A DNA stretch of 64,000 nucleotides from Gammaproteobacteria bacterium. GTDB taxonomy: Bacteria; Pseudomonadota; Gammaproteobacteria; Steroidobacterales; Steroidobacteraceae. Made by a program: the position numbers and the translations under genes. This document shows, piece by piece, positions 1 to 7,988 of the stretch (its first letter is position 1; the number at the start of each line of letters is the position of its first letter). The notes beneath the pieces are model-generated. The model worked only from the letters and a program-made list of their open reading frames with translations. It was not told where the DNA came from and did no database searches. The DNA is taken from contig JAGWWY010000006.1 in the NCBI GenBank assembly GCA_018970145.1, positions 1 to 64,000 of the forward strand. The letters are read 5' to 3'.

Positions 1-506
1 CCGCCGTGCGATTCGATCTCGCCCTGCAGCGCGAGCATATAGCCGTGACTGTCCATCACACCGCTCTCGCGCGAGAGTATGGCTGCATCGCAACGTAACG
101 CCGGTTCGAGGGCGATGGCGGCTTCACCGGATAGCGATTCGATACCTTCAACGCCGTTGATCTCGGCCTGTGCGTAGACCTTTCGCAAGGCGGCGATCTC
201 GGCTTCGCCGTTGGCAACGACGAGTTTGCCGCAGCGGCGGTAGTTCACCCCGTGCTTATCGAGAAAAGGGTAGAGCGCGCGACGACCCTCGACGCAAAGC
301 CGTGCTTTTAATGACCCCGTTGGATAGTAGAGCCCGGCGTGGATGACCTCGGAGTTGCGCGCGGAAACACCCTCGCCAATCCGAAAGCCGGCTTCGATGA
401 CGATCACGCGTAGGCCATGACTCGCGAGCGCGTAGCCACAGGCAAGTCCAACGGCGCCCGCGCCGACGATCAGCGCGTCGGTGTCTTTGGAGGGGTCGAG
501 TGTCAT
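1..506 (-). CDS. NAD(P)/FAD-dependent oxidoreductase, N-terminal part (runs off the window)
   Basis: The reading frame starts at ATG 506-504 and is still open at base 1, so only about 168 N-terminal residues are visible. They hold a Rossmann FAD-binding start (ALIVGAGAVGLACGYAL, about residues 12-28) closed by an acidic strand end (VIVIEAG). Then comes a conserved ARNSEVIHAGLYYP segment typical of the L-2-hydroxyglutarate dehydrogenase / glycine-oxidase-like family (COG0579). By family, such enzymes oxidise a 2-hydroxy acid or amine with bound FAD. The substrate cannot be told from this fragment, and LhgO-like is only the closest resemblance. The gene lies immediately downstream of the broken toxin-antitoxin locus on the same strand. 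Confidence 0.8.
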   Translation of the reverse strand, partial: MTLDPSKDTDALIVGAGAVGLACGYALASHGLRVIVIEAGFRIGEGVSARNSEVIHAGLYYPTGSLKARLCVEGRRALYPFLDKHGVNYRRCGKLVVANGEAEIAALRKVYAQAEINGVEGIESLSGEAAIALEPALRCDAAILSRESGVMDSHGYMLALQGEIESHG

Positions 507-529
507 TTGCGTCAGCGGGCTACTAAGCG

Positions 530-823
530 TCACGGAGTTCGCAGCGCCTCGAGAGTGACTTCGGGTCGTAGCTCAAGAATTTTCAGTAGTGCTTTGGCTG
601 GACCCGAGGGTTGCCGTCGATCCTGTTCCCAGTTCTGAAGGGTACGTACGCTGACATTGAGTAGCGTCGCTAGCTGCGACTGGGATAAGCCTGCTCGCTC
701 GCGAATCTCTTGTAGGCGCGTCGTCACCGTCACACGAGCTCCGCGTTTCAGCTTCCTGTTGCGATCGTGTTCGCCCGCTTCCTAAATGCTGGCGAGTAGG
801 GCGTTGAATAGTTGTCGTTTCAT
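530..823 (-). pseudogene. Broken XRE/HigA-type antitoxin gene (amber codon at position 14)
   Basis: Read from ATG 823-821 the frame gives MKRQLFNALLASI, then TAG at 784-782, then continues without interruption as EAGEHDRNRKLKRGARV and a complete helix-turn-helix domain to the TGA at 532-530. The start and the rest resemble NadS/HigA-type antitoxins, in which a short N-terminal arm (MKR-LF--LL-SI-EAG) precedes an XRE domain with the hallmark GLSQSQLATLLNVSVRTLQNWEQ. A single AAG-to-TAG change would explain the stop. A 67-residue remainder could be made from GTG 733-731, keeping the DNA-binding domain but losing the arm. The adjoining toxin gene is also wrecked, so I read the locus as decaying. 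Family assignment is from recall of sequence patterns. Confidence 0.7.
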
Positions 824-991
824 GTATTAAGTGCTCTTCAACATACGCGCGTAACTGACGGAGTTGAGATCGTGTTAGATCGCTCGTGTCGCTCTTCCGA
901 TACGCAAGCAGAAAGTAGCAAGTACGGGGCCTGCGTCGGTCAATATGACTTTGGTCTGTCGCGTGAAGACGCTGGTTTCAACAAAAAGCAT
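822..991 (-). pseudogene. Remnant of RelE/HigB-type toxin gene (internal deletion and frame change)
   Basis: ATG 991-989 opens a frame beginning MLFVETSVFTRQ, which matches the usual first residues of HigB2/RelE-like toxins placed just upstream of NadS/HigA antitoxins. It degenerates and stops at TAA 877-875 after 38 codons. In another frame, from 881 downwards, DLTRSQLRQLRAYVEEHL matches the typical toxin C-terminus. The middle of the protein (the RNase core with its basic residues, perhaps 50-65 codons) is missing. Toxin-first order and spacing to the antitoxin start at 823 fit this class. The toxin cannot be functional as written. Confidence 0.65.
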
Positions 992-1092
992 GGCCATGGT
1001 ATACGCCACTGGCGTAGAATTCCATAGCGCGATAATTAGTTGATATTTGGTTGTATGGGGCTTGCTCGCGAGTGAGAGAGACCGGCGCTAAC
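992..1092. other. Intergenic stretch upstream of the toxin remnant
   Basis: About 100 bases hold no coding frame. It is more AT-rich than its surroundings and probably contained the toxin-antitoxin promoter and operator. The palindromes GTATAC and GGCCATGG lie just upstream of the toxin start. Confidence 0.3.
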
Positions 1093-2613
1093 TCAACGCC
1101 CCCCGTCCACCGCGATTCTCTCCACCGGTCCATCGACCATCGCCGCGAGATAAGTCGCGACTGCGAACACGGCCGTCGATTGCTTTAGGTGCAGAGGGTC
1201 CACCTGATCGAGGGTGTCGTTGACGGTGTGGTGGATATCGAAATAGGTCGTGGCATCGAGAAGCGGAGCGAGCACCGGCACGCCGCGACGACGCAGCGGA
1301 CCGATATCGGCGCCACCCGCGGCGGTGTTGTCACCGAGCTCAACGCCTAAAGGCTTCACGAGGCGATGCATCTCATTGACCATCGACCAATAACGCGGCG
1401 GCACGCGCGCGGAGAGCTTCCACACGGGGCCATCGCCTAAGTCGGCTTCCATCGCGAAGGCGTGCTTGGCCACGCTTTCATCGCCCTCGTCAGCCGGATA
1501 ATAGTTCGCGCCGGATAAGCCAAACTCCTCGTTCGCAAACAGCACGACCCGAATCGTGCGACGGGGCTTCGGACTCATCGAGGCCGCGAGTTTCGCCGCC
1601 GAGATCGCAATCGCCACACCCGCGCCGTCATCCTGCGCGCCGACCGAAGGGTCCCAGGAGTCGAGGTGAGCCCCGACGAGCACGACTTCATCGGCAAGAT
1701 CAGTGCCCGGAATCTCTGCGATCACGTTCGCGGAGCGTGTCTGCGGCAGATCGCGCGAGGTGACCCGCACGTTCATCACGACCGGCTCACCCGCTCGTTT
1801 GCCGCCGGCTGCGGTGAGCTTGAAGTGCCGCTCGAGGTTGTCGGCATCGGGATTCGAGATCGCCACCGCCGGGATGCGCGGTGCCGAGACGTTGTAGGAG
1901 AGCGTGCCGCTGTGCGCGATGCGGTTCTTGCTCGTGCCCACCGAGCGCAGCACGACGCCCGCTGCACCGAGGGCACCGGCAATACTCGGGCCTTCGGTGC
2001 GCGCACGGACAGCCTTGCCGTAGCCGCTGCCGTCACGTGTGCGCTCCATGCGACCGTTGAAGAACACGAGCTTGCCCTTGACCGCGCCCGCGGGAAGCGA
2101 CTGCAGTTCCGGGATATCTTTGACGATCACGACCGGCGCCGTGATGCCTTCGTCCGAGGTGCCGATGCTGCCGCCGATGGCGAGCGTCACGAACTGCTGA
2201 GGGTAGGGCGAGACGGTTTGCGCACTCGCTTCGCCGCGGATCCAGCGCGGCACGATCACCTCGGGCGTACGAACATTGACAAAGCCGAGCGACTGCAACG
2301 TCTCGCGCGACCAGTTCACACCGGCAAGATCACCCGCCGTGCCCGCAAAGCGCGGGCCGACTTCGGTAGTCAGCGACTCGAGCAGTTGATAAGCCTCATC
2401 CGAGGCGAGTGCCGTGTCGCGAAGTTGTGCGGCCGTCTTGATTACTTCGCGTGGCAGCGAGACGGCAGGCGCCGCCGCGGTGCTCGGCGTGTTGCCCGTT
2501 TCCGCCGCTAACGACCACGGTGTCGTAGCGAGGGTTGCGGTAAAGCTTCCGGCGACACCGGCCAAGGCCGCGACGCCGATCCCCAAAAAGCGACCGGCGA
2601 CGCGGCGGTTCAT
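1093..2613 (-). CDS. M28 family zinc metallopeptidase (carboxypeptidase Q / aminopeptidase type), exported
   Basis: The 506-residue protein starts with a signal sequence (basic MNRRVAGR, then a hydrophobic alanine-rich run to about residue 37), so it is periplasmic or secreted. A PA-like insert (about 130-290) precedes the M28 catalytic part. The zinc-binding and catalytic residues are visible in order: GAHLDSWD (His and Asp), AQDDGAGVA (bridging Asp), FANEEFGL (general-base Glu), MEADLGDG (Asp) and DIHHTVNDT (His). By family it cleaves dipeptides or N-terminal residues from peptides, giving a nutritional role. Its ATG overlaps the pckG stop by one base (TGATG), so the two are cotranscribed and probably translationally coupled. 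A functional link between them is not evident. Confidence 0.88.
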   Translation of the reverse strand: MNRRVAGRFLGIGVAALAGVAGSFTATLATTPWSLAAETGNTPSTAAAPAVSLPREVIKTAAQLRDTALASDEAYQLLESLTTEVGPRFAGTAGDLAGVNWSRETLQSLGFVNVRTPEVIVPRWIRGEASAQTVSPYPQQFVTLAIGGSIGTSDEGITAPVVIVKDIPELQSLPAGAVKGKLVFFNGRMERTRDGSGYGKAVRARTEGPSIAGALGAAGVVLRSVGTSKNRIAHSGTLSYNVSAPRIPAVAISNPDADNLERHFKLTAAGGKRAGEPVVMNVRVTSRDLPQTRSANVIAEIPGTDLADEVVLVGAHLDSWDPSVGAQDDGAGVAIAISAAKLAASMSPKPRRTIRVVLFANEEFGLSGANYYPADEGDESVAKHAFAMEADLGDGPVWKLSARVPPRYWSMVNEMHRLVKPLGVELGDNTAAGGADIGPLRRRGVPVLAPLLDATTYFDIHHTVNDTLDQVDPLHLKQSTAVFAVATYLAAMVDGPVERIAVDGGR

Positions 2614-4385
2614 CAGCTGAGCCTCGTGCGCAGCGCAGCGACCTCGGCCCGCAACTGGACGGGCGTACGATCGCCGAATTCATTGAGGTACTGATCCATG
2701 TCAGCGGCCTCTGCGCGCCACTCTTCGGTATTGACCGAGAGCAGCTGGTCGAGCGCGCTCTGCTCGATCTTGAGCCCCTCGAGGTTAAGATCACTCGAGC
2801 GCGGCAGATTGCCGATCGGCGTTTCCTGCGCTTCGGCTTTGCCGGTACAGCGGTTGAGAACCCAAGCGAGCACGCGCAGGTTGTCACCGAAGCCCGGCCA
2901 CAGGAACTTGCCATCGGCATCGCGACGGAACCAGTTCACGTGATAGATCTTGGGCGGGTGCTTGAGTTTCTTGCCCATGTCGAACCAGTGCGCCCAGTAG
3001 TCGCCGTAGTTGTAGCCCGCGAAGGGCTTCATCGCCATCGGGTCGCGACGCAACACGCCGGCTTGACCGATCGCGGCCGCCGTCGTCTCCGAAGCCACCG
3101 ACGCCCCGACGAGCACGCCGTGATTCCAATCGCGAGCTTCATAAACGAGCGGCGCAACGCCGCGACGACGACCACCAAAGATAATGGCCGAGATCGGCAC
3201 GCCCTTTGCGCTATCGGCTTGCGGCGAGTAGCAAGGGTTCTGTTTCGCCGAGACCGTGAAGCGCGAGTTCGGCTGCGCGGCGGGACCATTGGCCGCCTCG
3301 TAGGGGCGGCCCTGCCAGTCGGTGACCGGCGTGCCGCTCTCGAGGCCTTCCCACCACGGCTGGTTGTCGGCCGTGAGCGCCACGTTCGTGAAGAGCGTGT
3401 TGCGCTGGATCATCTCGAAGGCATTGCGATTGGTTTTCGCATTGGTGCCCGGCACCACACCGAAATAACCCGCCTCCGGGTTGATCGCATATAAACGACC
3501 ATCGGGGCCCGGATGCAACCAGGCGATGTCATCGCCCACGGTCGTGACTTTCCAGCCGGGCATCGTCTCGGGCGGAATGAGCATCGCGAGATTCGTCTTG
3601 CCGCAAGCGGAGGGGAAGGCAGCCGCGACGTAGTGCGTTTCGCCTTGCGGGCTCGTGAGACCCACGATGAGCATGTGCTCGGCAAGCCAGCCTTCGTTGC
3701 GCGCCTGATAGCTCGCGATGCGAAGCGCATGGCACTTCTTGCCAAGCAGTGCGTTGCCACCATAGCCACTGCCGAAGCTCATGATCGAGAGCTCTTCCGG
3801 GAAGTGCATGATGAAACGGCGGTTGGGGTCGAGTTCGCCGGTCGAATGCAGGCCCTTCACGAAACTGCCTTCGCGACCGATGCGCTCGAGTGCCGGACGA
3901 CCCGCGCGCGTCATCAGCATCATGTTGATGACAACGTAGGCGCTGTCGGTGATCTCGACGCCACAACGGGAATAAGGTGAGTCGATCGGGCCCATGCAGT
4001 AGGGCACCACATAGAGCGTGCGACCCTTCATGCAATCTTTGAAGAGCGACTCCATCTTCGCCTTCGCTTCGCCGGGCGCCATCCAGTTGTTATTCGGGCC
4101 GGCATCATCTTTGTGCCTGGTGCAAACGAAGGTGAGATGCTCGACGCGAGCAACGTCCGACGGATGCGAGCGCGCGAGAAAACAATTGGGGTAGTGCTCT
4201 TCGTTGAGCTTCATGAGTTCGCCGCTCGCTTGCAGTTCGCTCATGAGTTGTTGGTATTCGGCATCCGAACCATCGCACCAGTGGACGCGTTCGGGTTGGG
4301 TGAGCTCGCGAACCGAAGCAACCCAGTCGGCGACGGGTTTGGAAATGTCCGACAGGGGTTTCGCGGTCTCAGCAACTGTGGCCAT
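2613..4385 (-). CDS. pckG: Phosphoenolpyruvate carboxykinase, GTP-dependent
   Basis: PEPCK catalyses oxaloacetate + GTP to PEP + CO2 + GDP, the entry step of gluconeogenesis in the cytoplasm. The length (590 residues) fits the GTP-type family. Visible family motifs are the kinase-1a P-loop FPSACGKTNLAML with the reactive cysteine, the kinase-2 motif GDDIAWL, and the RFIMHFPEEL / GSGYGGNALLGKKCHALRIA segment. Two ATG codons stand in tandem (4388 and 4385). The AGGAG ribosome site is only 2 bases from the first but 5 from the second, so I chose 4385. GTP-type PEPCK is less usual than the ATP enzyme in gammaproteobacteria. The following gene is the overlapping M28 peptidase. Confidence 0.95.
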   Translation of the reverse strand: MATVAETAKPLSDISKPVADWVASVRELTQPERVHWCDGSDAEYQQLMSELQASGELMKLNEEHYPNCFLARSHPSDVARVEHLTFVCTRHKDDAGPNNNWMAPGEAKAKMESLFKDCMKGRTLYVVPYCMGPIDSPYSRCGVEITDSAYVVINMMLMTRAGRPALERIGREGSFVKGLHSTGELDPNRRFIMHFPEELSIMSFGSGYGGNALLGKKCHALRIASYQARNEGWLAEHMLIVGLTSPQGETHYVAAAFPSACGKTNLAMLIPPETMPGWKVTTVGDDIAWLHPGPDGRLYAINPEAGYFGVVPGTNAKTNRNAFEMIQRNTLFTNVALTADNQPWWEGLESGTPVTDWQGRPYEAANGPAAQPNSRFTVSAKQNPCYSPQADSAKGVPISAIIFGGRRRGVAPLVYEARDWNHGVLVGASVASETTAAAIGQAGVLRRDPMAMKPFAGYNYGDYWAHWFDMGKKLKHPPKIYHVNWFRRDADGKFLWPGFGDNLRVLAWVLNRCTGKAEAQETPIGNLPRSSDLNLEGLKIEQSALDQLLSVNTEEWRAEAADMDQYLNEFGDRTPVQLRAEVAALRTRLS

Positions 4386-4550
4386 CATGGCTCCTTTCGA
4401 ATGACGAGAAATAGCGCTCGGAAAGAATGGGTCTAAACCCGGCCTTCCGCCCGGGAGCCGGTAAGTATAACGTCCGGCCCCCCAATCGCGGAAATACGAG
4501 CAAAATCAATGCTCGACACGCGGTGATTCGCACGGTAGCGTGCCGCCCGC

Positions 4551-6482
4551 ATGCTGGATATCGATGACATTTTGGGCGCCGCCGGCCCCTTTGCTCGCCA
4601 TCTCGCGGGCTTTCGACCTCGCAAGGCGCAACTACGCATGGCGTCCGCGGTTGCGCAGAGCCTTGCCGCGCGCGAGCCGCTGATCGTCGAAGCCGGCACC
4701 GGCACGGGGAAGACTTTCGCTTATCTCGTACCAGCCTTGCTTGCGGGGCTGCGCGTGCTGATCTCGACGGGCACGCGCACGCTGCAAGATCAGCTCTTCG
4801 CCAAAGACGTCCCGTTGGTCGCGAGCGCAATCGGTACACCCGCGAGGGTTGCCTTGTTGAAGGGCCGATCGAATTATCTCTGCGTGTATCGCCTCAAGCG
4901 CGAAGTGGCGCAGGGCGCGCTCGAGGGCATCTCGCGGCCCGATCCGCTGTTGGCCAAACTCGAGTCGTGGTCGGCCGTGACACGTACGGGCGATCTCGCC
5001 GAGGTGCCGGGCATCAACGATGCGCACCCGCTGTGGCCGCGCGTGACCTCGACCCGCGATAACTGCCTCGGGCAGCGCTGCAGCGATTACGCGAATTGTC
5101 ACGTCGTGAATGCGCGGCGCGAAGCACAAGCGGCGGATCTCGTGATCGTGAACCACCATCTGCTGCTCGCCGACCTTGCACTCAAAGAGGATGGCTTTGG
5201 CGATATCTTGGGCACTGCCGATGCAGTGATTCTCGATGAGGCCCATCAGATACCGGATCTCGCCACCCAATTCTTTGGTGCCTCGGTGTCGAGTCGCCAG
5301 ATCGAGCACGTCTTGTTGGAAGGGCGCGCAGCGCTGCTACGAGCCGGTGGATCGTTGGGCGACATTGGTGAGGTTGCGCGAGTCGTCGAAGCCGCCGTCT
5401 CATCGGTGCTGGCTGCGCTGCCGCGGCAAGCCATGCGACTGCGTTGGGAAGAGGCCTCGGTCGATCTGGAGTCGGCGAATCTCGCGGTGGTCTCGGCGCT
5501 TCGCGACTATGGCGCCGCCTTGGGCGATGTCTCGCGCGAGCCTGCCGTTGAGGCGATCGTGAGTCGCACGACGGAACTCGCCGCCTCACTCGAGCGCATC
5601 ACCCTCTGTGGCGATGATGAAGGCGCGCGCACCGTCGAAACGACCGGTCGCGGCTTCACGCTCGGTTTGCTGCCGTTTGATATCTCTGCGCGTTTTCAGT
5701 CGATGATGTCGGCGCGACCTGCCGCGTGGATCTTTACCTCGGCCACGCTCTCAGTGCCTTCGTCGGCGGGCGATGACTTCTCTCACTTCGCGAATCGTCT
5801 TGGTTTGCAGGATGCGCGAAGTTTGCGCATCGCGAGTCCCTTCGATTACGAGACTCAAGCGATGCTGTATTTGCCGCAAGGCACGCCTGAGCCTTCGAGC
5901 CCGGGGTATGTCGAAGCGGTGATCGAGGCGAGCGTGCCGCTGCTCGAGGCCGCAGGCGGCGGTGCCTTTTTGCTCTTCACCTCGCATCGCGCTCTGGCAC
6001 AAGGTGCTGCGCTGTTACGCGCGCGTTGGGATGGTGCGGCCGAGGTGCCGATCCTCGTGCAGGGCGAGGGGCCGCGCGAGCGACTGCTGCGGGATTTTCG
6101 CGAACACGGCAACGCGGTGTTGCTCGGTACCGCGAGTTTTTGGGAAGGGGTCGATGTGAAGGGCGAGGCGCTGCGTCTTGTCATCATCGAAAAGCTCCCC
6201 TTTGCCTCACCGGATGATCCTCTGACCAAAGCGCGCATCGAGTATCTGCAGCGACGCGGCGACAATGCCTTTCGCGATTATCAACTCCCGGAAGCCGTGC
6301 TCGCCTTGAAGCAGGGCGTCGGTCGTTTGATTCGCAGCGAGACCGATCATGGCTTGATCGTGATCTGCGATCCGAGATTGCTCGGTAAAGGCTACGGACG
6401 GGTGTTTCGCGCGAGCTTGCCCGAGATGCCCGCGACGCAGTCTCGCGAGGACGCGCTGCGATTTTTGCGTAAGCTACGCTGA
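4551..6482 (+). CDS. yoaA: ATP-dependent DNA helicase, YoaA/DinG (XPD-like) family
   Basis: This 643-residue superfamily 2 helicase has a Walker A motif (EAGTGTGKTFAYL, about residue 45). Four cysteines in the iron-sulphur-cluster positions (NYLCVYR, then DNCLGQRCSDYANC) follow, then the DEAH box (VILDEAHQIPD) and motif VI (QGVGRLIRSETDHG). Family members unwind DNA 5'-3' and in E. coli YoaA helps repair replication forks with HolC. The length and lack of an exonuclease domain favour YoaA over long DinG forms. The stop is directly followed by the ATG of tsaB (TGAATG), so the two form an operon. The yoaA/tsaB (yeaZ) pairing is common in gammaproteobacteria. Confidence 0.92.
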   Translation: MLDIDDILGAAGPFARHLAGFRPRKAQLRMASAVAQSLAAREPLIVEAGTGTGKTFAYLVPALLAGLRVLISTGTRTLQDQLFAKDVPLVASAIGTPARVALLKGRSNYLCVYRLKREVAQGALEGISRPDPLLAKLESWSAVTRTGDLAEVPGINDAHPLWPRVTSTRDNCLGQRCSDYANCHVVNARREAQAADLVIVNHHLLLADLALKEDGFGDILGTADAVILDEAHQIPDLATQFFGASVSSRQIEHVLLEGRAALLRAGGSLGDIGEVARVVEAAVSSVLAALPRQAMRLRWEEASVDLESANLAVVSALRDYGAALGDVSREPAVEAIVSRTTELAASLERITLCGDDEGARTVETTGRGFTLGLLPFDISARFQSMMSARPAAWIFTSATLSVPSSAGDDFSHFANRLGLQDARSLRIASPFDYETQAMLYLPQGTPEPSSPGYVEAVIEASVPLLEAAGGGAFLLFTSHRALAQGAALLRARWDGAAEVPILVQGEGPRERLLRDFREHGNAVLLGTASFWEGVDVKGEALRLVIIEKLPFASPDDPLTKARIEYLQRRGDNAFRDYQLPEAVLALKQGVGRLIRSETDHGLIVICDPRLLGKGYGRVFRASLPEMPATQSREDALRFLRKLR

Positions 6483-7250
6483 ATGAACGTGCTCGCGCTC
6501 GATACCTCGACCGAAGCCTGCTCCGCGGCGCTCAGCGTGGCGGGGCAGCTCAGCGTGCGCGAAGTCGAAGCGCCGCGCGGGCACGCCGACTTGTTGCTAC
6601 CCATGATCGATGAACTTTTGGACGAAGCGGGTCTCGCGCTGTCGAATCTGCAGGCCATCGCGTTCGCGCGGGGTCCTGGTAGTTTCACGGGCGTAAGACT
6701 TGCCGCGAGTGTCGTGCAAGGTTTGGCCTTCGGCGCGGGGTTACCCGTGGTCCCCGTGTCGACGTTAGCCGCGGTGGCGCTGCGCGCGCTCGAGACGGCG
6801 CGCAACGACGGACTTGAGCCAAACGAGATTTGGGTCTGTAACGATGCTCGGATGGGTGAGGTTTATCACGCCGTGTTCGCCGTGAGCGATCTTGCGCAGG
6901 CGGCCACGCACTCGGGCGGTGTGGCCGAGTCGGTGAGTTCGCCGCGGGTCGTCACCGAGCGATGGGCTGAGCAGACCGTTGCTTCGACGACGGCGGGTGT
7001 GATTGCGCAGCCGCGTCTCGTCATTGGCGCCGGTCATGGGTACAGGGCTCATCCGGAACTCGCGGCATTGCCCGGCCTCACCAAGGTCTACCCCGACTTG
7101 CTGCCGCGCGCGCGCGAGGTGCTGGCACTGGCAGTGCCGGCAGTTGAGGCGGGCTTGGGCATTGATCCGACACAGGCTGTGCCAATCTATGTGCGCGACC
7201 AGGTCGCAAAGATTCCCGAGTGTCACAGCCCTGCAACACGAGTCGTTTGA
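6483..7250 (+). CDS. tsaB: tRNA threonylcarbamoyladenosine biosynthesis protein TsaB
   Basis: TsaB is the catalytically inactive ASKHA-fold partner of TsaD in the TsaB-TsaD-TsaE complex that installs t6A37 on ANN-decoding tRNAs. The N-terminus MNVLALDTSTEACSAAL and the ARGPGSFTGVRLAASVVQGL motif (about residues 60-82) are diagnostic. At 255 residues it is slightly longer than the E. coli protein (231). It starts on the base after the yoaA stop and is followed closely by phoB. Confidence 0.93.
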   Translation: MNVLALDTSTEACSAALSVAGQLSVREVEAPRGHADLLLPMIDELLDEAGLALSNLQAIAFARGPGSFTGVRLAASVVQGLAFGAGLPVVPVSTLAAVALRALETARNDGLEPNEIWVCNDARMGEVYHAVFAVSDLAQAATHSGGVAESVSSPRVVTERWAEQTVASTTAGVIAQPRLVIGAGHGYRAHPELAALPGLTKVYPDLLPRAREVLALAVPAVEAGLGIDPTQAVPIYVRDQVAKIPECHSPATRVV

Positions 7251-7286
7251 AATATGTCTGAAACGAGGACAACACGACTTCCCCTG

Positions 7287-7982
7287 ATGGCAGCAAAACA
7301 GATTCTGGTCGTAGAGGACGAGAAGCCGATACGCGACATGATTGGCTTTGGTCTGCGTCGTGCGGGCTTCGAGGTTCGTGAGGCCGCCGATACCCAAGCC
7401 GCACGCGCTCAGCTGGCCGATAAGCGTCCGGATTTGATGCTCGTCGATTGGATGTTGCCGGACATGAGCGGGCTCGAATTCACGCGACAGGTCAAGCGAG
7501 ACGCAAATTTCCGCGATTTGCCAGTGATCATGCTCACGGCGCGCGCGGAAGAATCCGACAAGGTTGCAGGGCTTGAAGGCGGCGCCGATGATTACATCAC
7601 CAAACCGTTTTCACCGCGCGAACTTGTCGCGCGCATCAACGCGGTGCTGCGCCGCTCCGACCCGAAGGTTGAGGGCGAGGTCATCGACTTCGAAGGTTTG
7701 AAGCTGGATCCAGTCGCGCATCGGGTCATGGCAGGTGACAAACCTGTGACACTCGGTCCCACCGAGTACCGCATGCTGGAATTCTTCATGACACATCCCG
7801 ATCGGGTCTATTCGCGCGAGCAGTTGCTCGATCGGATCTGGGGTGGCAACGTGTATGTGGAAGAGCGCACCATCGATGTGCATATCCGCCGCCTGCGCAA
7901 AGCACTCGAGGAATTCGGGTACGATCGCATGGTGCAAACGGTGCGCGGAGCGGGATACCGATTCTCTCCCCGCGCGGAGTGA
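7287..7982 (+). CDS. phoB: Phosphate regulon response regulator PhoB
   Basis: An OmpR-type response regulator. The receiver domain (about residues 1-120) has the acidic pair in VVEDEKP, the phospho-acceptor Asp in [11 protein letters not shown], and the Lys in [16 protein letters not shown]. It is followed by a winged-helix DNA-binding domain ending [14 protein letters not shown]. PhoB binds 11-bp direct repeats (Pho boxes) and recruits sigma-70. I chose ATG 7287 (231 residues, as in E. coli). ATG 7254 would add 11 residues with unlike codon use, and neither start has a good ribosome site. The neighbours phoR and phoU and the nearby pst operon fix the identity as PhoB rather than another OmpR-family regulator. 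Confidence 0.95.
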   Translation: MAAKQILVVEDEKPIRDMIGFGLRRAGFEVREAADTQAARAQLADKRPDLMLVDWMLPDMSGLEFTRQVKRDANFRDLPVIMLTARAEESDKVAGLEGGADDYITKPFSPRELVARINAVLRRSDPKVEGEVIDFEGLKLDPVAHRVMAGDKPVTLGPTEYRMLEFFMTHPDRVYSREQLLDRIWGGNVYVEERTIDVHIRRLRKALEEFGYDRMVQTVRGAGYRFSPRAE

Positions 7983-7988
7983 ATTCAG

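Noticed and set aside
812-1027. Small plus-strand open frame opposite the toxin-antitoxin remnants
   Set aside because: No family pattern, while the minus strand shows recognisable toxin ends.
1666-2511. Long plus-strand open frame opposite the M28 peptidase gene
   Set aside because: Arg/Ala/His-rich shadow of a high-GC gene with no domain and no ribosome site. The minus strand has full catalytic motifs.
4436-4470. GC-rich inverted sequence between pckG and yoaA as a terminator
   Set aside because: The two genes are divergent, so no terminator is expected. The pairing is short and imperfect.
7020-7037. Two GTCAT sequences in tsaB as a Pho box for phoB
   Set aside because: Their spacing is 13, not 11, and they lie inside coding sequence.
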